Assembly (NCBI GenBank): GCA_910589555.1 | Contig: CAJUTE010000002.1 | Coordinates: forward strand, 1 to 64,000 | DNA: 64,000 nucleotides | Reading direction: 5' to 3' | From: an uncultured Muribaculum sp. | Lineage (GTDB): Bacteria; Bacteroidota; Bacteroidia; Bacteroidales; Muribaculaceae | Part shown: piece by piece, positions 61,996-64,000 of the stretch | Position numbering within the stretch: position 1 is the first letter of the stretch | Layout: each line of letters begins with the position of its first letter | Made by a program: the position numbers and the translations under genes | Notes under the pieces: model-generated | What the model saw: the letters and a program-made list of their open reading frames with translations, nothing else | The model's database searches: none | What the model was told of the DNA's origin: nothing

Positions 61996-63834
61996 TCAAC
62001 GGTTGTAGGGGAGAGAAGTGACATCGGTGCGGTTAGGCACGGGAAGTTTGCCCTCTCGTCCCAGCTGGACGAATATCTTCGCGCAAAGCACCGTCCATTT
62101 GTCGCCGTAGGTCATGTTGGAGCTGTGGTTGTAGCCAAGGCAATGACCGTATTCGTGAAACATTGCCTGTCTTGCATAGTTGTGGGGATTGGCGTTGGGG
62201 GCGGTAGCGTCATGATACACGCCGGTATAGCAATAGTCGGCAAGACCGTAGGTCTGTCCGCCGCCGAGACCGCCCACTCCCACTACGCGTCCCAGTTGCA
62301 AGCCGCCGTGAGTGCGGATTTTGTTGCGGAGGGCATCGAGGTTGATAGCGTTGCCTCCATTATCTTTCAGGATGCCGTCATACGTGTCGAGCTCGGCGCT
62401 GAATTCCGGCGAGGCAAACATGAATGCCATGTTAAGAGCGAGCGCCACGCCATGACGGCACAGCATCGGATCCATGTGGCGCCAATTGGCATGGCCGTTG
62501 TCGGCTCCGAACTTGCTGAATCTGATATACCACCGTGAATCGATTGTCGAGATCTTCTTCATGAATTCGTCGTCGGTCTCGAATTTTATCTCCACATCCC
62601 CCGCCTTCAGGTCGGGTTGTGCCGGGATTCTGATGTTTCTGCCCGACTCTGTTTTGAATACGCTCTCTTTCGTCACTACCGGAAGTTCAAATGATGCATC
62701 GATAAATGCCGGAATCAATTCGAAATAGGCGAGGTCCACCCACTCGCTGCTGATGTTTCTGAAACGGCAATATACTTTTACGTTTTTTACATCAATGGGT
62801 GAGTAGAACTTCACGCCGAGTGTGCCGGCGGCTGATATCTGCATCTGGAGCGGCGCGTTGACGTAGAATGAGCGTAAAGAATTGTTGTAGAACAATTCCC
62901 GTGGCTCGTCGGACATGAACATGGTGTCGGTGTCAAATCGCCATAATTGGTCCTTGGTTACATATAATCGTCCCGACTCGCTTTCAGGGTGCCGGTACTG
63001 GAGCTCAATTCGCGACACTTTCCCTTTCTGGAGGTTCAATCCGCTGAATGTGTAGCGGGTGTGGAAATCCTCGCCACCTTCGATCGACGACACTACATCG
63101 ACCCAGCCGCTCACCGGTTTTTCTGTGGGGAAAGTGGTGAATGTGAAGTTTCCTGACGCATCGGTGATGTCAAAGTCAGCGATTTTAGTGATGCCTGAAT
63201 ATCCTCCGTCGGCATTGAGTGATGAGGGAACATCTTCGGCTATCGACACGCTGACATTTTTTATATGCCGCCACAGTGACGGATTTTCAATCTTGAACGA
63301 TACATCGACTTTAGCCACGGCAAGATCAAGCTCGACCTGCTCGTTTATGGGTGACTGGTCGAAGCCGATGGCGAAATCAAGCTTCTTGTAATAATAGATG
63401 CTGTTCACCGGGCTGTTGTCGCTTTTGTTGACAAGCCACGCTTCCGATGTTTCTGCGGGTGACTGAGCGTCGATCGGCTCACTGCTTGAACCGAGGAACA
63501 TTATTGAATACCGTCCGCTTTTCAAGCCTTCGAGGGTCAGTTGGCTGAAATCATCCTCAAGGCGGCAATAGTGATGGTCGATGATGTTGCCGTTTCCGTC
63601 GGCAAGGAGATATTTCAAGTCATATATCCCTTCAGGCGCAGTGGCGCCCTCCTCGCCGGATTCCGGCTCCTCATCGTTGTCAGCTCGTGAAGTGACGCTT
63701 ATTCCGTAGCGGTTGTGAACATTTATCTGAAATGTTGCCGAGCCGGTGCTGTCCACATCGGGGTTGTTGGACTCCGAATCGCATGACGTCAGCATGATGC
63801 TTGCCGCAAGCCATAGTATATGAGTTCTTTTCAT
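61996..63834 (-). CDS. Lipoprotein with fimbrial-anchor-like N-terminus and metzincin-type protease motif
   Basis: The 612-residue protein has a lipoprotein signal (LTSC, Cys19). Its first third (about 30-280) has the strand pattern and ATFQINVHNRYGISV...LEGLKSGRYSIMFLGSS style of Mfa2/FimB-like fimbrial anchors or their Bacteroidales relatives; this is a resemblance only. Near the C-terminus it has HEYGHCLGYNH at 560-570, an exact HExxHxxGxxH zinc motif, with NMTYG right after, a possible Met-turn although close to the third His. It is therefore predicted to be a surface zinc metalloprotease of the metzincin type. Upstream on the same strand, 43 bp away, is the end of another surface protein. 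Confidence 0.72.
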   Translation of the reverse strand: MKRTHILWLAASIMLTSCDSESNNPDVDSTGSATFQINVHNRYGISVTSRADNDEEPESGEEGATAPEGIYDLKYLLADGNGNIIDHHYCRLEDDFSQLTLEGLKSGRYSIMFLGSSSEPIDAQSPAETSEAWLVNKSDNSPVNSIYYYKKLDFAIGFDQSPINEQVELDLAVAKVDVSFKIENPSLWRHIKNVSVSIAEDVPSSLNADGGYSGITKIADFDITDASGNFTFTTFPTEKPVSGWVDVVSSIEGGEDFHTRYTFSGLNLQKGKVSRIELQYRHPESESGRLYVTKDQLWRFDTDTMFMSDEPRELFYNNSLRSFYVNAPLQMQISAAGTLGVKFYSPIDVKNVKVYCRFRNISSEWVDLAYFELIPAFIDASFELPVVTKESVFKTESGRNIRIPAQPDLKAGDVEIKFETDDEFMKKISTIDSRWYIRFSKFGADNGHANWRHMDPMLCRHGVALALNMAFMFASPEFSAELDTYDGILKDNGGNAINLDALRNKIRTHGGLQLGRVVGVGGLGGGQTYGLADYCYTGVYHDATAPNANPHNYARQAMFHEYGHCLGYNHSSNMTYGDKWTVLCAKIFVQLGREGKLPVPNRTDVTSLPYNR

Positions 63835-63876
63835 TGCAGTTGAGTCATTTGGATATACACATAGTGTTGCTGTCGG

Positions 63877-64000
63877 TTAGTCCTTGATGCCTCTCACAGG
63901 GCAGAATCCGTCATAATTCCATTTGCTTTCCGACAGCTGGGCGCCATCTTCGCCGTTCACGTTTTTCCAGTCGATGAGCCACACGCAGCGGTCGTTGGAA
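63877..64000 (-). CDS. C-terminal end of a surface protein (5' end outside the window)
   Basis: Only the last 40 codons are present, ending SKWNYDGFCPVRGIKD before TAA (63877-63879). The terminal GFCPVRGIKD pattern is typical of the C-termini of Bacteroidales fimbrillin-like or FISUMP-type surface proteins, though I cannot assign the family with so little sequence. It is the upstream gene of the metzincin lipoprotein, 42 bp away, and probably in the same operon. Confidence 0.55.
   Translation of the reverse strand, partial: SNDRCVWLIDWKNVNGEDGAQLSESKWNYDGFCPVRGIKD

Overview
The window looks like a chromosomal contig from a gut Bacteroidales bacterium, most likely of the Muribaculaceae (S24-7) type. 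The family is an inference. It rests on Bacteroidetes-type promoters (TTTG, about 20 bases, TAnnTTTG), the gene order of the division and cell-wall cluster, reg_prop/Y_Y_Y/AraC regulation, secreted polysaccharide-degrading enzymes with a shared C-terminal sorting-like domain, and an oxalate-degradation operon. No rRNA, tRNA or CRISPR array was seen.

Layout. (1) 160-4296, minus strand: two DUF3857/transglutaminase-like exported proteins, one with an intact Cys-His-Asp triad and one without it. (2) 4405-8200: an A+T-rich accessory stretch with three unrecognised genes. A 37-bp direct repeat that carries a minus-strand promoter occurs at its left edge and again just upstream of its last gene. 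Next to it is a REP-associated tyrosine transposase (RAYT) cassette flanked by nested inverted repeats, covarying hairpins and a 55-bp tandem repeat. (3) 8325-15357: AspT/YidE-family transporter, phoH, purC, menG, a DUF3078 outer-membrane protein and two small exported proteins. (4) 15430-20739: xylose catabolism (NUDIX-type regulator, xylB, xylA, xylE), followed by a PL4 rhamnogalacturonan lyase and a putative outer-membrane protein. (5) 24181-40027: a sirtuin and then the compact dcw cluster rsmH-ftsL-ftsI-murE-mraY-murD-ftsW-murG-murC-ftsQ-ftsA-ftsZ. (6) 40108-46017: a lipoprotein with 20-residue SSG repeats, an NlpC/P60 hydrolase, a second AspT-type transporter and mutS. (7) 46435-49485: a CE8 pectin methylesterase. 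(8) 49965-54218: the oxalate operon frc-oxc-AEC transporter, with hairpins in both gaps. (9) 54304-61461, minus strand: a multidomain GH10 xylanase, a membrane-spanning one-component AraC regulator with a hybrid-two-component-type sensor but no kinase or receiver, and a U32 (TrhP-like) protein translationally coupled to it. (10) 61554-64000, minus strand: a small secreted protein, a lipoprotein with a metzincin-type zinc motif, and the C-terminal end of another surface protein.

How the genes work together. Secreted xylanase, pectin methylesterase and rhamnogalacturonan lyase would attack plant cell-wall hemicellulose and pectin outside the cell. Xylose released from xylan can enter through XylE and pass through XylA and XylB to xylulose 5-phosphate. 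The oxalate operon would let the cell use or detoxify dietary oxalate. The least explained parts are the A+T-rich islet and the RAYT repeat cassette, the kinase-less sensor-regulator, and the lipoprotein metalloprotease locus at the right end.
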